Shown here one piece after another: positions 45,886 to 57,127 of a stretch of DNA of 64,000 bases. Source of the DNA: Acetivibrio alkalicellulosi (lineage in GTDB: Bacteria; Bacillota; Clostridia; Acetivibrionales; Acetivibrionaceae). The position numbers were made by a program, and so were the translations under genes. Each line of letters opens with the position of its first letter. Position 1 is the first letter of the stretch. The notes beneath the pieces are model-generated. The model did no database searches. It had not been told where the DNA came from and saw only the letters and a list, made by a program, of their open reading frames with translations. The stretch lies in the NCBI GenBank assembly GCA_008125075.1, contig VLTH01000002.1:1719451-1783450 (forward strand), in the 5' to 3' direction.

Positions 45886-48432
45886 TTAGTCTACAGTCAC
45901 TGTAACCGTATCTGCAAGTCTATATTCATTTCCTGATAAGTCACACACTGGTACACTCTGAGATACTTCGAGTTTTTCTCCTTTAATAAAGTTCTCACCT
46001 TGCAATGATATTATCACTTTATAATTAGTAAAATGGTTCTTGTCAACCAATATGCTTTCTACTTTCCTATCATTTACTATAAATGTTGGAATTGAAAGTG
46101 ATGATACATCAATAGGTTCATCAAATACTATTTCTATAATATTTGTTCCTGCATTAGCACTTATATTGTAGTCACCATTATCATCTTTAGCGATTTGAGG
46201 AGAAATATCATCTAAAATAGGAGGTACTGAAGTAGTTGTAAGTATCTCATCCCCTATATAACTTTTAGCTAACACACCAAAGACATTTTTCATTTCTCTA
46301 CCTAAAATCGGATCTATAGCCAACGTTAACCCACTCAAATCAGGATTAAATTTATTATCCTCATGGGTTATAAGTGTAACAACAGTACATCCTTCATCAT
46401 TTCTTGAAACCTCCATGCTTTTAAGTCTACCTCGAATACCTTTATTCTTTATTATAAAATGATTAGTATTTAAAAACAGAATTGGTTGATCAAATTTAAC
46501 AACCAACATGTTTTCGGCGATAGCCCTAACTTCTTCAACCTTAGGTTGGTAATCTGGATGGTCATACTCAAAAATTTCATTATTTAAGATAATCTGATCA
46601 GCCATTACATTGCCGTCAACATCTATAATATTACGAACAAAAAAATCAGATCCACTAATAAATCTAACAAATTCATCATCAGTAAGAATTATACGTATTA
46701 CTTTGTCACTGAAAAAAAACTGTGGTGTATTAACAAGCTCTTTCCTAACATTAGTTCCTTGAGAAACTAATCCATAGTTTGAGTTTTCAAGAGCTGAGTT
46801 ATTAACAGTTTCATTAAAGAAAATAAATATTGATTTATCAGATTCTTTTTTTGTGATCTTACTTACTGGTTCAGGTAAAGTAGTTATTTTAATAGTTGTG
46901 CTATAAAAACTCATTCTATTTGGTTTAATGGCAGTATCTTCAACATTTTTAATATTTACAACAATTTTCTTTTCTAAAAGATCCTTACCTAAGTCAACTT
47001 CATATTCTTTTGGGCCACCAGCGACTGTAAGTAAAACGCCGTCTATTTGTTTGTTGTTTTCATCAAGAATTTCTATATTATCTACGTTAAAACTTACATC
47101 TTCACTGAAAATAATTCTTAGCGTTTTTTCATTTTTAACTTTAACCTTTGAAACTTTAGGTGCTGATTTATCTGCCAGTACAGTTACTACAGTTGTTGTA
47201 TCTTCAAATAAGTTACCACGTTTATCTTTAATCTCACTCTCAGTAGTTTTCCCTGCGATACCTATTATTTGTTTTCCTGTGTGAAGTGGTATTCCAGTAT
47301 CAACATCTTCTGCAAATTTAACCCATGCCGTATCAATTAAATCGCTTGTTGAAACGTCACCACCAGGAACAGTCATATTACTAGTTTTGTAAATATCCAT
47401 AGCTGTCCATTGTTGGAATGTGTGGTAAAATTGCGATTTATGAAGACCTGTTACAGGCTTGCTAAACTTAATCATTATATATTTTTGATCAACTTTCATA
47501 ATCCTAGCTTTTGGTGGATAAAAATCTTGATAATGAATAGAAAATGTTCCTGGAATCATTGTGTAGTTAGAATAATCTATAAAACCTTCAATTCGAACTA
47601 TATAATTGTTTTCGTCTACCATATCTGTCCAAAGATCAACTTCAACTGTCCTAGTACCAAAAACTGTTGATTGAAAAGATAAATCTATTTCAGTGTCTTC
47701 AGATTTAACCTCAATTATAGGATTTGATTTATTGCTAATGGGCTCGCTAAATACTATTTGCAATTTACTTGAAGAAATCGCTTTAACTTCTAAAACATAC
47801 GGAAGAGTAAAATCTAATGCCGTAAATGTCTTTTCAACCTTTTGTATTTCTAATCCTTTAGAACACTTTACTCTTTCAACAATAAGTTGGTGTTCTTCCA
47901 TGTTACTAAAAACATAATTGTCTATTAAAGTAATAAGAACAGTCTTCTTGTCATCTTCCAATTTTACTGTAGCCTCATGTCCAACAACTTTGATATTGTC
48001 ACTTGTAACAGTATTTTCATCAAGGTATTTATTAAACTCTACAACTACTTCTTTTAAATTGTCGGCTGATACTTTTGAAACTAAAAACTCATCTACTGTT
48101 TCAACAGGAAAAACATCAATAATGCCTAGTATATATCTTCTTAATAATACTAAGTCTATAGAATTAACTTTTCCATTACCATTAAGGTCTGCTACCAACA
48201 GTTCATCCCCATTTAAATAAGGAATATCAATATTTAAGATATATCTTTTTAGTAATATATAATCTGTTGAGTTTATTTTCCCATCATAGTTTATATCACC
48301 AGGTTTGTATTGAACGCTTGCCGTATGATGGTATCTACCATCGTCCTCTTGAGCACTGATTAAAAAAGAAAATCCTGCTATTACAACTATAATACTGATT
48401 AATAAAAACTTTTTAATTATGTTTCTTACCAT
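45886..48432 (-). CDS. Secreted dockerin protein with repeated Ig-like (SbsA-type) domains
   Basis: An 848-aa protein: signal peptide (residues about 1-28), then an N-terminal type I dockerin with both calcium loops ([20 protein letters not shown] and [19 protein letters not shown]). About seven bacterial Ig-like repeats of about 100 residues follow, each starting with a pattern such as [49 protein letters not shown] or [15 protein letters not shown]. No catalytic domain is seen. It may be a structural or carbohydrate/surface-binding cellulosome component. It lies in the same accessory block as the dockerin arabinanase. Confidence 0.87.
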   Translation of the reverse strand: MVRNIIKKFLLISIIVVIAGFSFLISAQEDDGRYHHTASVQYKPGDINYDGKINSTDYILLKRYILNIDIPYLNGDELLVADLNGNGKVNSIDLVLLRRYILGIIDVFPVETVDEFLVSKVSADNLKEVVVEFNKYLDENTVTSDNIKVVGHEATVKLEDDKKTVLITLIDNYVFSNMEEHQLIVERVKCSKGLEIQKVEKTFTALDFTLPYVLEVKAISSSKLQIVFSEPISNKSNPIIEVKSEDTEIDLSFQSTVFGTRTVEVDLWTDMVDENNYIVRIEGFIDYSNYTMIPGTFSIHYQDFYPPKARIMKVDQKYIMIKFSKPVTGLHKSQFYHTFQQWTAMDIYKTSNMTVPGGDVSTSDLIDTAWVKFAEDVDTGIPLHTGKQIIGIAGKTTESEIKDKRGNLFEDTTTVVTVLADKSAPKVSKVKVKNEKTLRIIFSEDVSFNVDNIEILDENNKQIDGVLLTVAGGPKEYEVDLGKDLLEKKIVVNIKNVEDTAIKPNRMSFYSTTIKITTLPEPVSKITKKESDKSIFIFFNETVNNSALENSNYGLVSQGTNVRKELVNTPQFFFSDKVIRIILTDDEFVRFISGSDFFVRNIIDVDGNVMADQIILNNEIFEYDHPDYQPKVEEVRAIAENMLVVKFDQPILFLNTNHFIIKNKGIRGRLKSMEVSRNDEGCTVVTLITHEDNKFNPDLSGLTLAIDPILGREMKNVFGVLAKSYIGDEILTTTSVPPILDDISPQIAKDDNGDYNISANAGTNIIEIVFDEPIDVSSLSIPTFIVNDRKVESILVDKNHFTNYKVIISLQGENFIKGEKLEVSQSVPVCDLSGNEYRLADTVTVTVD

Positions 48433-48527
48433 TTTAACTCCCCCTGTATTTAATTTGAATTTATAAGTCTAAAGTATTATATCATAATTTGTTATTACTT
48501 AACTATATTTTTATATATAATATTAAA

Positions 48528-48554
48528 GAAGCAAGGGGACGGTTCTTTTGCTTC
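48528..48554 (+). repeat. REP hairpin, left of RAYT
   Basis: GAAGCAA - GGGGACGGTTCTT - TTGCTTC hairpin. The central GGGGACGGTTCTT recurs inverted at 49357-49383 and direct at 63980-63992. It ends 1 nt before the transposase stop codon. Confidence 0.85.
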
Positions 48555-48555
48555 C

Positions 48556-49329
48556 TTAAATTTTAAATATAAGATTTGGTGATATACCCAAAATTCTTGC
48601 TGCTTGACGTTGAGATAAACCTTCTATTTTGATTATTTTTTTTATCATTTCATCTCTCTTAGACTTAGGTAAACTCTTTATACTAATCATATCTTCTATT
48701 GACATCAGACTTAATATAGACTTTCTTGCTTCTTCATCACTCAATCTTCTTTTTGTTGTGTACTCGGTGCAAACATCTTCATTTTCAATTTCGTTAAACT
48801 TTTTAAATTTTTCCCTAGCAATTAGCATATCTTGGCTGAACATCCCCAACGCAAGTTCTTTGTCTATCAATCCATTTATATATGATTTTTTACCGTAATA
48901 TTCTCTGCAACTGCTCCACATCCACTCAACTGATTTCTCAGCAATCCCTGCCTTTATAGGATTTTGATGAATATACCTTATTACTGTCAAAAAATATCCA
49001 TTATTTTCAACATTTTCGCTTAAAAATCTGTCCTGAAATAAATGACCTGATGTATTATATTTATTGTTATAATAATGGACAAAACTAACTCCTATGCGTT
49101 TCATGGTAACTGAAATATCCTCATTACCTTCACCAGATAAAAGGTGTATGTGATTATCCATCAGACACCAAGCATAAACTTTAAGTTCTGCTTTATTCTT
49201 GTATTTTTCTAGAGTTTCAAGAAATCTTATTCTATCCTCATCTTCATGAAATATTTCCTGTCTATTGGCTCCTCTTAGTATAATATGGTATATACCACTT
49301 TTACTCTTTATTCTTGCTGTTCTTGACAT
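48556..49329 (-). CDS. REP-associated tyrosine transposase (RAYT, Y1/IS200-like)
   Basis: A 257-aa protein with the TnpA_REP signature: MSRTARIKSKSGIYHIILRGANRQEIF, the HxH metal motif in WCLMDNHIHLL, HYYNNKYNTSGHLFQDRFLSE and the catalytic Tyr in IRYIHQNPIKAG. A C-terminal helix-turn-helix (EGLSQRQAARILGIS) gives DNA binding. RAYTs are domesticated single-strand transposases that move or act on REP hairpins. Here the gene lies exactly between two inverted REP copies, which supports a functional or recently mobile unit. Confidence 0.93.
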   Translation of the reverse strand: MSRTARIKSKSGIYHIILRGANRQEIFHEDEDRIRFLETLEKYKNKAELKVYAWCLMDNHIHLLSGEGNEDISVTMKRIGVSFVHYYNNKYNTSGHLFQDRFLSENVENNGYFLTVIRYIHQNPIKAGIAEKSVEWMWSSCREYYGKKSYINGLIDKELALGMFSQDMLIAREKFKKFNEIENEDVCTEYTTKRRLSDEEARKSILSLMSIEDMISIKSLPKSKRDEMIKKIIKIEGLSQRQAARILGISPNLIFKI

Positions 49330-49356
49330 ATTATCACATCCATAGATTATTATAAG

Positions 49357-49383
49357 GAAGCAAAAGAACCGTCCCCATGCTTC
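49357..49383 (-). repeat. REP hairpin, right of RAYT
   Basis: GAAGCA - AAAGAACCGTCCCC - TGCTTC hairpin, the inverted partner of 48528-48554. Its last base pairs overlap the stop codon of comEA. Confidence 0.85.
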
Positions 49384-50110
49384 AGTTTACTGTTATGTGG
49401 TCTTTTAAAGCCTCATATTTCTTGTCTCCTATACCTGATACATTCTTTATATCTTCTATTTTCCCAAACTTACCTCTTTCCTGCCTAAAACTCACTATAT
49501 TATTTGCAATAGCAGGACCAATACCAGGTAATGTGCTTAATTGTTCTGCAGTGGCTGTATTTATATTTACTTTATTACTTGATGTTTTTATGTTTTCACC
49601 AACAATAGCGCCTCCACTGTCTCTCACTATATTTATACCAATTAGTTTTCCTTCTTCATATTCATAAGTTTTATCTTCTATGGGTGTGCTTTTTTTAGAT
49701 TTAATTTGAAGCATGACATTCTCAGTTAATATATATGCAAGATTTATGTTTTCAAGATCTGCATCTTCTGTGGGACCTCCTGCTAAAAGAATTGCATCTT
49801 TAATTATCTGTCCCTTTTTTAATGTGACCACTGAAGGATTTTTTACTTCACCTACTACATATACACTTATTTCTTCAACTGGCTCCTCAAAATGTTCTTC
49901 CTCTTCTTTACTTGATATAAAACTAATTTCAACTTCGTCATCTGTTTTTCTTATTATTATGTCATCTCCATATCCTTCTTTTAATAGATAACCTATTACT
50001 GCTGTACTAACAACTAAAGCTCCAATCAAAGAAAATAAAATACCTTTTTTAATCTTTATTTCACTATTTAACATATCTCGCAGCATCTTTTTTACCTCCA
50101 TATTAGACAT
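49382..50110 (-). CDS. comEA: ComEA-family DNA-binding protein with SLBB and helix-hairpin-helix domains
   Basis: A 242-aa protein: N-terminal membrane anchor (about residues 21-45, GILFSLIGALVVSTAVIGYLL), an acidic linker, an SLBB domain (VYVVGEVKNPSVVTLKKGQIIKDAI) and a C-terminal double HhH (VNINTATAEQLSTLPGIGPAIA...NVSGIGDKKYEALKDHI). It binds incoming DNA outside the membrane in competence systems. No comEB, comEC or comF lies next to it. A RAYT/REP unit has landed directly at its stop codon without truncating it. Confidence 0.92.
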   Translation of the reverse strand: MSNMEVKKMLRDMLNSEIKIKKGILFSLIGALVVSTAVIGYLLKEGYGDDIIIRKTDDEVEISFISSKEEEEHFEEPVEEISVYVVGEVKNPSVVTLKKGQIIKDAILLAGGPTEDADLENINLAYILTENVMLQIKSKKSTPIEDKTYEYEEGKLIGINIVRDSGGAIVGENIKTSSNKVNINTATAEQLSTLPGIGPAIANNIVSFRQERGKFGKIEDIKNVSGIGDKKYEALKDHITVN

Positions 50111-50462
50111 TTATCTTTCAAAGATAACAAGAATATTTACTGAAGTCTTAAATATTACTTCTACTTTTCACGAAACCTGTAGTACAGCAATTTTAAAATA
50201 CAGAAACATAATATTGTCCTAATTTTTTATACTTTTATGAAATATTTTAAAGAATAGTTTAGAATATTATATTATTCTACAATTGAATTAGTATTCCCTT
50301 TAATTACCTAGTTTTTTTTAAAATTTTATGTACATTTTTCACTACTTTTTTGATATACTTAACTAAGGGTTTAAAATATACTTACATATTATAAGACTTC
50401 ACTTAAGTTGAGTGAAGTTTCACATAAACCTTACAACAACACATGCTAAGCTGGAGGAACAA
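50111..50462. promoter_or_regulatory. Divergent intergenic region with inverted repeat
   Basis: 352 nt separating comEA and the DD-carboxypeptidase gene, so it must hold both promoters. A perfect 8-bp inverted repeat ACTTCACT-N7-AGTGAAGT (50396-50418) lies 45 nt before the plus-strand start, without a U-tract, which fits an operator rather than a terminator. AT-rich otherwise. Confidence 0.45.
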
Positions 50463-51752
50463 ATGAAAAAACTATTTCTTTTTATAACACTAATCCTTAT
50501 ATTAATTTCAGGCAGTAGTCCTATTAATGCACAAAATTTAAATATTCATGCACGAGCATATATTCTAATAGATTCTAAAACCGGACAGGTTCTAAGGGAG
50601 TATAATTCTAATGCCGTTTTACATCCTGCAAGTACAACTAAAATTATGACAGGAATTTTGGCTATCGAATACGGTGATCTTGATAGTATTGTTACTGTAA
50701 GTCAATCTGCTATTAATAATATTGGTACAGGTGGTATGCATATTGGTTTGTTGCCTGGAGAACAGCTAGAACTTAGGCATATTTTAAATGCACTTTTAAT
50801 AAGATCTGCAAATGAAGCTTGCTATGTAGTAGCAGAAAATATATCTGACACTCATCAGGAATTTTTTGATTTGATGAACCAAAGAGCAAAAGAACTAGGT
50901 GCAGTTAATACAAACTTTGTTAACCCATCAGGAATGGATAACACAAGTAATGGTCATCTTCATGTTACTTCGGCTAGCGACTTAGCTATTATGGCAAGAC
51001 ATGCTATGACATTGCCTGAGTTTAGAGAAGTAGTAGCTAAGACAAGTTATACCATACCTCCTACAAATATGCATGAAAATGAGATTTTATTACCTGCTAG
51101 TAACAGATTGCTTTTTTCATCACACAGGTCAGAATATTATACTGCTACAGGTATTAAAACAGGATACACCAACAGGGCATTATCAAATTTAGTTTCCTCT
51201 GGAATAAATGATGATGGAATGGAACTAATAGCTGTTGTAATGGGTGTAGAAAAATATGATCAAGTATTTCATCATTCCAAGCGACTACTTGAGTATGGCT
51301 TTAAAAACTATTCAATGAGGAGCATTATTGCACAAAATTCATATATTGCAACTGTTAAGGTGGATGGTGCATCAGGTAATCATAATTTAGATTTACTGGC
51401 AGCTGATAGTTTTATGTGTGCACTTCCAAATGGAATGAAGTTAAATGAGTTAACTTTTGAAAAGGTTATAAATGATAATATAACAGCTCCAGTTTATAAA
51501 GGAGATGTTTTGGGGTATGTGGAAATTAAAAACAATGACTATCATCTTGGAAAAGTTGATTTAGTAGCAACAAGAAGTGTGCCTAAATTTATTCCTGTGG
51601 AAGATATCTCAAGTATAGTTTTAAATCCGCTAACTGACCCACTCTTAAAGAGAGTTTTGATTGGAACGTCCATATTTTTCTTTATGTTCCTTCTTTTAAG
51701 ACGTACTCTTAGAAAAATATCAAGAACCAGACTTTCAAGAAATAAACTATAA
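50463..51752 (+). CDS. Serine-type D-alanyl-D-alanine carboxypeptidase (S11)
   Basis: A 429-aa enzyme that trims the terminal D-Ala of peptidoglycan stem peptides. A signal peptide (KKLFLFITLILILISGSS) precedes the intact PBP motifs: STTK (HPASTTKIMTG), SAN (LLIRSANEACYV) and KTG (GIKTGYT). A C-terminal beta domain and a membrane-anchor helix (LIGTSIFFFMFLLL) end the protein. The start is the ATG at 50463, 4 nt after GGAGGA; the longer frame to 50412 lacks a signal-like start. It is the functional contrast to the altered paralogue at 18122-19390. Confidence 0.94.
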   Translation: MKKLFLFITLILILISGSSPINAQNLNIHARAYILIDSKTGQVLREYNSNAVLHPASTTKIMTGILAIEYGDLDSIVTVSQSAINNIGTGGMHIGLLPGEQLELRHILNALLIRSANEACYVVAENISDTHQEFFDLMNQRAKELGAVNTNFVNPSGMDNTSNGHLHVTSASDLAIMARHAMTLPEFREVVAKTSYTIPPTNMHENEILLPASNRLLFSSHRSEYYTATGIKTGYTNRALSNLVSSGINDDGMELIAVVMGVEKYDQVFHHSKRLLEYGFKNYSMRSIIAQNSYIATVKVDGASGNHNLDLLAADSFMCALPNGMKLNELTFEKVINDNITAPVYKGDVLGYVEIKNNDYHLGKVDLVATRSVPKFIPVEDISSIVLNPLTDPLLKRVLIGTSIFFFMFLLLRRTLRKISRTRLSRNKL

Positions 51753-51753
51753 G

Positions 51754-51784
51754 AAAGAGGCTGATAAATATCAGCCTCTTTTTA
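51754..51784. terminator. Bidirectional terminator
   Basis: AAGAGGCTGAT-AAAT-ATCAGCCTCTT followed by T-rich DNA, between the convergent carboxypeptidase gene and leuS. Confidence 0.9.
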
Positions 51785-51838
51785 TATCTTTAAAAAATTA
51801 CCTTCATAAGTCCTGTTTTTCACACACCTATAGTAAAG

Positions 51839-54319
51839 CTAAGCCTTAACAACAATGTTTACAAGCTTACCTGGTACTGTAATTACCTTGACAATATTTT
51901 GTCCTTCGATTGCTGGCTTTATTTTATCACTTTTTAAAGCTTCCTCTTCAATCTGCTTTTTATCTAGTCCAGAGGAAACAACAATTTTATCCCTTAACTT
52001 ACCGTTAATTTGAACTACTATTTCTATTTCATCTTTTACTAAAGCAGACTTATCATATTCGGGCCATTTTTGGTCATGAACGTCCCCTTCTTTGCCAATA
52101 AACTGCCACAGTTCCTGTGAAGCATGAGGAATAAAAGGAGCAATCATTAATATTACATTTTCCAAAGCTACTTTTAATATTCCATTATTCTTATTTTCGT
52201 CAGGTACTTTATCCTTATAATTATATAGGGAATTCACAAGCTCCATAATAGCACTAATTGCAGTATTAAAATTAAACCTGTGTCCAACATCTTCTGTTAC
52301 ACGTCTAACTGTGTTATTGACCATAAACCACAACTCTTTGTCTTCCTTTGTAAAATTAGAAGTGTTTATATCATTATTTTCTTTTGCAGCATGAGAAAAA
52401 TCATTGATTATTCTCCATACCCTATTTATAAATCTGTAACACCCTTCAACGCCCTGGTCACTCCACTCAAGGTCCTTTTCAGGAGGTGATGCAAATAAAA
52501 TAAATAGTCTTGCAGTATCTGCTCCAAACTTTTCAATAATCTCCTCAGGACTAACTACATTTCCTAAAGACTTTGACATCTTTGCCCCATCTTTTAAAAC
52601 CATACCTTGAGTTAAAAGGTTTTTAAATGGCTCATCATGTGCAACAAATCCCATATCATAGAGAGCTTTCATGAAAAATCTTGAATATAAAAGATGCAGT
52701 ATGGCATGTTCAACACCACCTATATACTGATCAACTGGCATCCAGTAACTAATACTCTCTTTATCAAAAGGAAGCTTTTGATTACATGGATCACAATATC
52801 TTAAAAAATACCATGATGAACAAACAAAAGTATCCATGGTGTCAACTTCACGTTTTCCCTTTTTGCCACATGTAGGACAGGGTGCATTAATAAATGACTC
52901 GCTAGAAGAAAGAGGTGACTCTCCAACACCTGTAAATTTAACATCAGTTGGTAACACAACAGGCAAATCCTCTTCTGGCACAGGTACAGGCCCACAGTCC
53001 TCACAATATATAATAGGTATTGGAGCACCCCAGTATCTCTGTCTTGAAATCAACCAATCTCTAAGCCTAAAGTTTATTTTTCTTTCTCCAAAGCTCTTAG
53101 CCTCTACATAATCTATTATTTTTCCTATTGCCTCATCACTTAAAACTCCATTAAACTGGTCTGAATTCACAAGATAACCTTCGTCAACATAAGCTTCCTT
53201 CATGTCTTCTGCTTTAAGCTCTTCACCCTTTGGCTGAATAACAACTTTTATTGGCAAATTATATTTTTTTGAGAACTCAAAGTCACGTTGATCATGTGCT
53301 GGAACAGCCATAACCACACCCGTTCCATATTCTGCTAGAACATAATTGCCCAAATATAAAGGAACTTTATCATTATTTAAAGGATTTATCACATATCTTC
53401 CTGTAAATACACCTTCTTTTTCAACATCAGTAGAAGTTCTGTCTATATCATTTAAAAACTGCATTTTTTTAATGAAATCATTGCAAGTTTGTTCCTGCTC
53501 TGTTCCCTTAATCAATTCTTTTACTAATGGATGCTCAGGTGCCACAACCATATATGTAACACCAAATATTGTATCAGGTCTTGTGGTGTATATTCTTACC
53601 TTTTTGTCTGTTCCCTCTACATTAAAATCAACTTCAACACCTTCGCTCCTGCCAATCCAGTTTTGCTGCATTGTTTTAACCTTATCAGGCCAACCTGAAA
53701 GCTTTTCAATATCATCTAAAAGCCTTTGAGCATAGTGGGTTATCTTAAAAAACCATTGCTCTAAATCCTTTTTATTAACAGTAGAACTACATCTTTCACA
53801 TGCACCATTTACAACTTGTTCGTTTGCTAAAACCGTAGAACAAGATGGGCACCAATTAACAAATGACTTTTTCTTGTATGCAAGCCCCTTTTTATAAAGC
53901 TGTAAAAACATCCACTGAGTCCACTTATAATAATCAGGATGACAGGTAGCTACCTCTCTATCCCAGTCATATCCAATACCAAGTTCTTTTAATTGTTTTC
54001 TCATATTGTCTATATTAGACCATGTCCAATCATTAGGATGAATCTGTCTCTTTATTGCAGCATTTTCAGCTGGCAAACCAAATGAGTCCCATCCCATTGG
54101 GTGTAGTACGTTATAACCCTCCATTTTCTTGAATCTAGCTACAACATCACCAATAGAATAATTTCTCACATGGCCCATATGAAGATTTCCCGAAGGATAT
54201 GGAAACATTTCAAGTACATAGTACTTTTCTTTATCGTCCTTTTTTGTTGCTGAAAAGGATTTTTCTTTATCCCACTTTTCTTGCCATCTTTTTTCAATAT
54301 CTCTAGATTTATAGTGCAT
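51839..54319 (-). CDS. leuS: Leucine--tRNA ligase
   Basis: An 826-aa class I synthetase. It has the HIGH-equivalent [13 protein letters not shown], a zinc-like cysteine cluster ([21 protein letters not shown]), the CP1 editing domain ([20 protein letters not shown]), [11 protein letters not shown] (KMSKS) and a C-terminal domain. Full length. No clear T-box is visible in the short upstream gap, unlike thrS. Confidence 0.98.
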   Translation of the reverse strand: MHYKSRDIEKRWQEKWDKEKSFSATKKDDKEKYYVLEMFPYPSGNLHMGHVRNYSIGDVVARFKKMEGYNVLHPMGWDSFGLPAENAAIKRQIHPNDWTWSNIDNMRKQLKELGIGYDWDREVATCHPDYYKWTQWMFLQLYKKGLAYKKKSFVNWCPSCSTVLANEQVVNGACERCSSTVNKKDLEQWFFKITHYAQRLLDDIEKLSGWPDKVKTMQQNWIGRSEGVEVDFNVEGTDKKVRIYTTRPDTIFGVTYMVVAPEHPLVKELIKGTEQEQTCNDFIKKMQFLNDIDRTSTDVEKEGVFTGRYVINPLNNDKVPLYLGNYVLAEYGTGVVMAVPAHDQRDFEFSKKYNLPIKVVIQPKGEELKAEDMKEAYVDEGYLVNSDQFNGVLSDEAIGKIIDYVEAKSFGERKINFRLRDWLISRQRYWGAPIPIIYCEDCGPVPVPEEDLPVVLPTDVKFTGVGESPLSSSESFINAPCPTCGKKGKREVDTMDTFVCSSWYFLRYCDPCNQKLPFDKESISYWMPVDQYIGGVEHAILHLLYSRFFMKALYDMGFVAHDEPFKNLLTQGMVLKDGAKMSKSLGNVVSPEEIIEKFGADTARLFILFASPPEKDLEWSDQGVEGCYRFINRVWRIINDFSHAAKENNDINTSNFTKEDKELWFMVNNTVRRVTEDVGHRFNFNTAISAIMELVNSLYNYKDKVPDENKNNGILKVALENVILMIAPFIPHASQELWQFIGKEGDVHDQKWPEYDKSALVKDEIEIVVQINGKLRDKIVVSSGLDKKQIEEEALKSDKIKPAIEGQNIVKVITVPGKLVNIVVKA

Positions 54320-54476
54320 ATTACTACCTCCACATTAATTAACAATATCAAATATATAATACTTGACTTATATCAAAAGCAAGCTTTGAGATGCCCAAAA
54401 TATAACTTCCAATACTTTAGAATTCACTTGAATCTACAGAAAAGTGGAATATTTTAGAACACTCCTTAATTAATTA

Positions 54477-54818
54477 TCATTCTCTAAGTTTCATTACTCC
54501 ATCTACCCATAGTCTTTCAAGGTTATAAAAGGCTCTTTCTTCCTCATGAAAAATATGAACAACAACGCTACCATAATCCAGCAAAACCCATCTAGCACTG
54601 TTATAACCTTCTTTATGCAAAACTTTTATATCTTGTTCTTCCATTTTTTTCTCAATTTCATCAGCAAGTGTTTTAATGTGAGGAGTAGATGTTCCACTGC
54701 AAATTATAAAATAATCAGCCAATATGGTTATATCACCTATGTCTATAGTTTTCATGTCTTTTGCTTTTTTATCTTCTAAAACTCCTGATATTTTTTCAGC
54801 TAATTTATTTGGTTCCAA
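54477..54818 (-). CDS. rsfS: Ribosomal silencing factor RsfS
   Basis: A 113-aa protein binding L14 to block subunit joining under starvation: DIGDITILADYFIICSGTSTPHIKTLADEI, GYNSARWVLLDYGSVVVHIFHEEERAFYNLERLW. It is the last gene of nadD-yqeK-rsfS, a standard bacterial trio. Confidence 0.96.
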   Translation of the reverse strand: MEPNKLAEKISGVLEDKKAKDMKTIDIGDITILADYFIICSGTSTPHIKTLADEIEKKMEEQDIKVLHKEGYNSARWVLLDYGSVVVHIFHEEERAFYNLERLWVDGVMKLRE

Positions 54819-54893
54819 TAATCAAACCATCCTTTCATAAAAATGTCTATTACGTTTCAAATTATACCATATGCCAATACTAGCTGTAAATAA

Positions 54894-55466
54894 TCACTGC
54901 CTCATTCTTTTCTTTATTATATCATTCCTTGTATCTATTGCTATAGGGTGAATCAATACTCCTTTAGCTATAATATGTGATATTATGTTATCAATTGAAA
55001 TTATCATGGTTTTGTCAAGATCTTCAAAGGCAATTTCACGCACTTCCTCTATTCCAATAAAGTCCCTTCCAGGTTCAATATAATCTGCAATAAATACTAT
55101 TTTTTCAAGGATAGTCATGTTTTCTCTTCCTAGGGTATGATACCTTATGGCATTTAAAATATCTTCATCGTGTACGTTGAATTCCTCCATAGCAACAACT
55201 GCACCTACAGGTCCATGTAGAAGCTTGGGTTGAAGCATTTCCACCTCATTTACATTTAGCTTATGCTTTTCACAAATTGTAAATATCTCATCTATACCAA
55301 TGTCTTTTGCACAATCATGTAAAAGACCTGCAATTGCAGCTTTTTCCTCGTCTTGCCCATACCTTAATGCAAGCTCTATAGCAGTATCCATAACGTTAAG
55401 TGAATGAATATATCTTTTTTCTGAAATGCACTCTTTAAGCTTTAACTTAATTTCTTCTCTATTCAC
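54894..55466 (-). CDS. yqeK: YqeK HD-domain phosphohydrolase (symmetrical Ap4A hydrolase family)
   Basis: A 190-aa HD-domain protein. The metal ligands are H in YIHSLNVMDTA, HD in AGLLHDCAKDI, H in GPVGAVVA-type and IRYHTLGRENM segments, and D in FIADYIEPGRDF. Characterised homologues hydrolyse diadenosine tetraphosphate. It follows nadD by 2 nt, so it is coupled to it. Confidence 0.95.
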   Translation of the reverse strand: MNREEIKLKLKECISEKRYIHSLNVMDTAIELALRYGQDEEKAAIAGLLHDCAKDIGIDEIFTICEKHKLNVNEVEMLQPKLLHGPVGAVVAMEEFNVHDEDILNAIRYHTLGRENMTILEKIVFIADYIEPGRDFIGIEEVREIAFEDLDKTMIISIDNIISHIIAKGVLIHPIAIDTRNDIIKKRMRQ

Positions 55467-55468
55467 AG

Positions 55469-56101
55469 CTATTCCCTCTCATTTAAAACATATAGTTTAT
55501 TATCTTTAATATATTTTTCAACAGATTCAGGTATTAAATATTTTATAGATTTACCTTCATTTACTCTTTGTCTTATTTCGGTAGATGATATTTCCACTAG
55601 TGGAATATCTGCTTTATTTATTTTAGCTTGAAATGTTGATTCCAAATACATAATTTGTTTAGCAAAATCATCTGTTTCATTACCAGGTCTTAAAGTTGCA
55701 ATAAACTCACAAGTTTTAAACACTGATTCATAATCTTTCCATGTAAGTAAATCAAACAACACATCAGCACCTATTAAATAATAAATACAAGCATTATCAC
55801 CTAAAAAACCCCTTAATTCTTCAATTGTATCAACTGTATAAGTGTAACCCATTCTTTTAATTTCAATGCTTGATACTTCAAAAAAAGGGTTACCTTTCAA
55901 TGCTTCACAAACCATATTAAGTCTGTGATTGCATTGGGTAACTTTTTGTTTTGTTTTGTGGGGTGGATTGCCACTAGGAATAAATAACACTTTATCCAGT
56001 TTAAATTCTTCACGAATTCTTTCGGCTATAATCAAATGTCCATTATGAATAGGATCAAATGTACCTCCAAGCACCCCTATTTTAACTTTATTTTTTTTCA
56101 T
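55469..56101 (-). CDS. nadD: Nicotinate-nucleotide adenylyltransferase
   Basis: NadD makes deamido-NAD from nicotinate mononucleotide and ATP. The 210-aa protein has the nucleotidyltransferase motif [12 protein letters not shown] and the second motif [22 protein letters not shown] is the substrate loop. First gene of nadD-yqeK-rsfS, 14 nt downstream of the ROK kinase gene. Confidence 0.97.
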   Translation of the reverse strand: MKKNKVKIGVLGGTFDPIHNGHLIIAERIREEFKLDKVLFIPSGNPPHKTKQKVTQCNHRLNMVCEALKGNPFFEVSSIEIKRMGYTYTVDTIEELRGFLGDNACIYYLIGADVLFDLLTWKDYESVFKTCEFIATLRPGNETDDFAKQIMYLESTFQAKINKADIPLVEISSTEIRQRVNEGKSIKYLIPESVEKYIKDNKLYVLNERE

Positions 56102-56115
56102 ATCAAATTAATTCC

Positions 56116-57084
56116 TTATTTAAGCTGTTTTTCTTTTATCAAAGCAAGAGAACCAAATAATATAGCATCGTCTTTTAAAACACTTGGTACAATTTCAGTT
56201 CCCTCAAGTATGTCAGGAAGAGTGAATCTTTTTATATATCTTTTTAGCTGAGGCATAATATAATCGCCTAAAGATTCAATTACACCTCCACCTATAACCA
56301 CCATATCAGGATTAAATATATTTATTAAAGAGCCTGCTCCAGCTGCTAAATAATATACAGCTTTGTCAACAACCTCAATAGCAAGGCTATCCTTTTGATC
56401 CACTGCCATCTTTAGGGGCTTGCTTCTAATTACCCCTTCTTCCATATCTATAAGATCTTTCAAAATGGTGCTTCGGCCTCTTTGTATTTGATTTTTTATT
56501 TCTTTTGTCATGGAAACCTTTCCTGAATATGCTTCAAGACACCCTCTCTGCCCACAATTACAGTAAGGTCCTTCAGGATTTAAAACCATATGTCCAAGTT
56601 CACCTGCTAAGTACCTAGGACCTGAGAAAAGTTTGTTATTAATAACAAGTCCTCCACCTACTCCTGTCCCAACAAAAATTCCAACCACATTTTTCTTTTT
56701 TACTGCGGCACCATACTTCCATTCTCCCATCATCCCAATGTTGGCATCATTACCTAAAAAGAAAGGTATTCCAAATTTATTCTCAATAGCTTTTTTTATG
56801 TCATAGTTTTTCCATGGGAGATTAGGGGCATATATAATCTCACCCTTATCTTCATTTATTACCCCAGGCGCTCCCGCACCTATGGCAACAATATCACTTT
56901 TTTCTATTCCCGATTCTTTCAAAAGGTCTTGTGCCACACTAATTATTCTTTCTTCAATAATTTCGACACCTTTTTCTGCTCTTGTCTTCTTTTTTACTCT
57001 ATAGATAATATTATTTTTTTCATCAATTATTGCACCTAATACCTTGGTGCCTCCAATATCCATACATATATACTTACTTGCCAT
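56116..57084 (-). CDS. ROK-family glucokinase
   Basis: A 322-aa sugar kinase. It has the phosphate loop MDIGGTKVLGAIID, catalytic ENKFGIPFFLGNDANIG (Asp in the NDAN segment), VGTGVGGGLVINNKL, the ROK zinc motif CNCGQRGCLEAYSG and an adenosine segment. The start is the ATG at 57084 with GGAG 9 nt upstream. Glucose phosphorylation by a ROK kinase is typical for cellulolytic clostridia, which take up cellodextrins. It lies between purD and nadD. Confidence 0.92.
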   Translation of the reverse strand: MASKYICMDIGGTKVLGAIIDEKNNIIYRVKKKTRAEKGVEIIEERIISVAQDLLKESGIEKSDIVAIGAGAPGVINEDKGEIIYAPNLPWKNYDIKKAIENKFGIPFFLGNDANIGMMGEWKYGAAVKKKNVVGIFVGTGVGGGLVINNKLFSGPRYLAGELGHMVLNPEGPYCNCGQRGCLEAYSGKVSMTKEIKNQIQRGRSTILKDLIDMEEGVIRSKPLKMAVDQKDSLAIEVVDKAVYYLAAGAGSLINIFNPDMVVIGGGVIESLGDYIMPQLKRYIKRFTLPDILEGTEIVPSVLKDDAILFGSLALIKEKQLK

Positions 57085-57127
57085 AAAGATCAGCTCCAAT
57101 TTTATAAAAGTTTATATTATTAATTCT

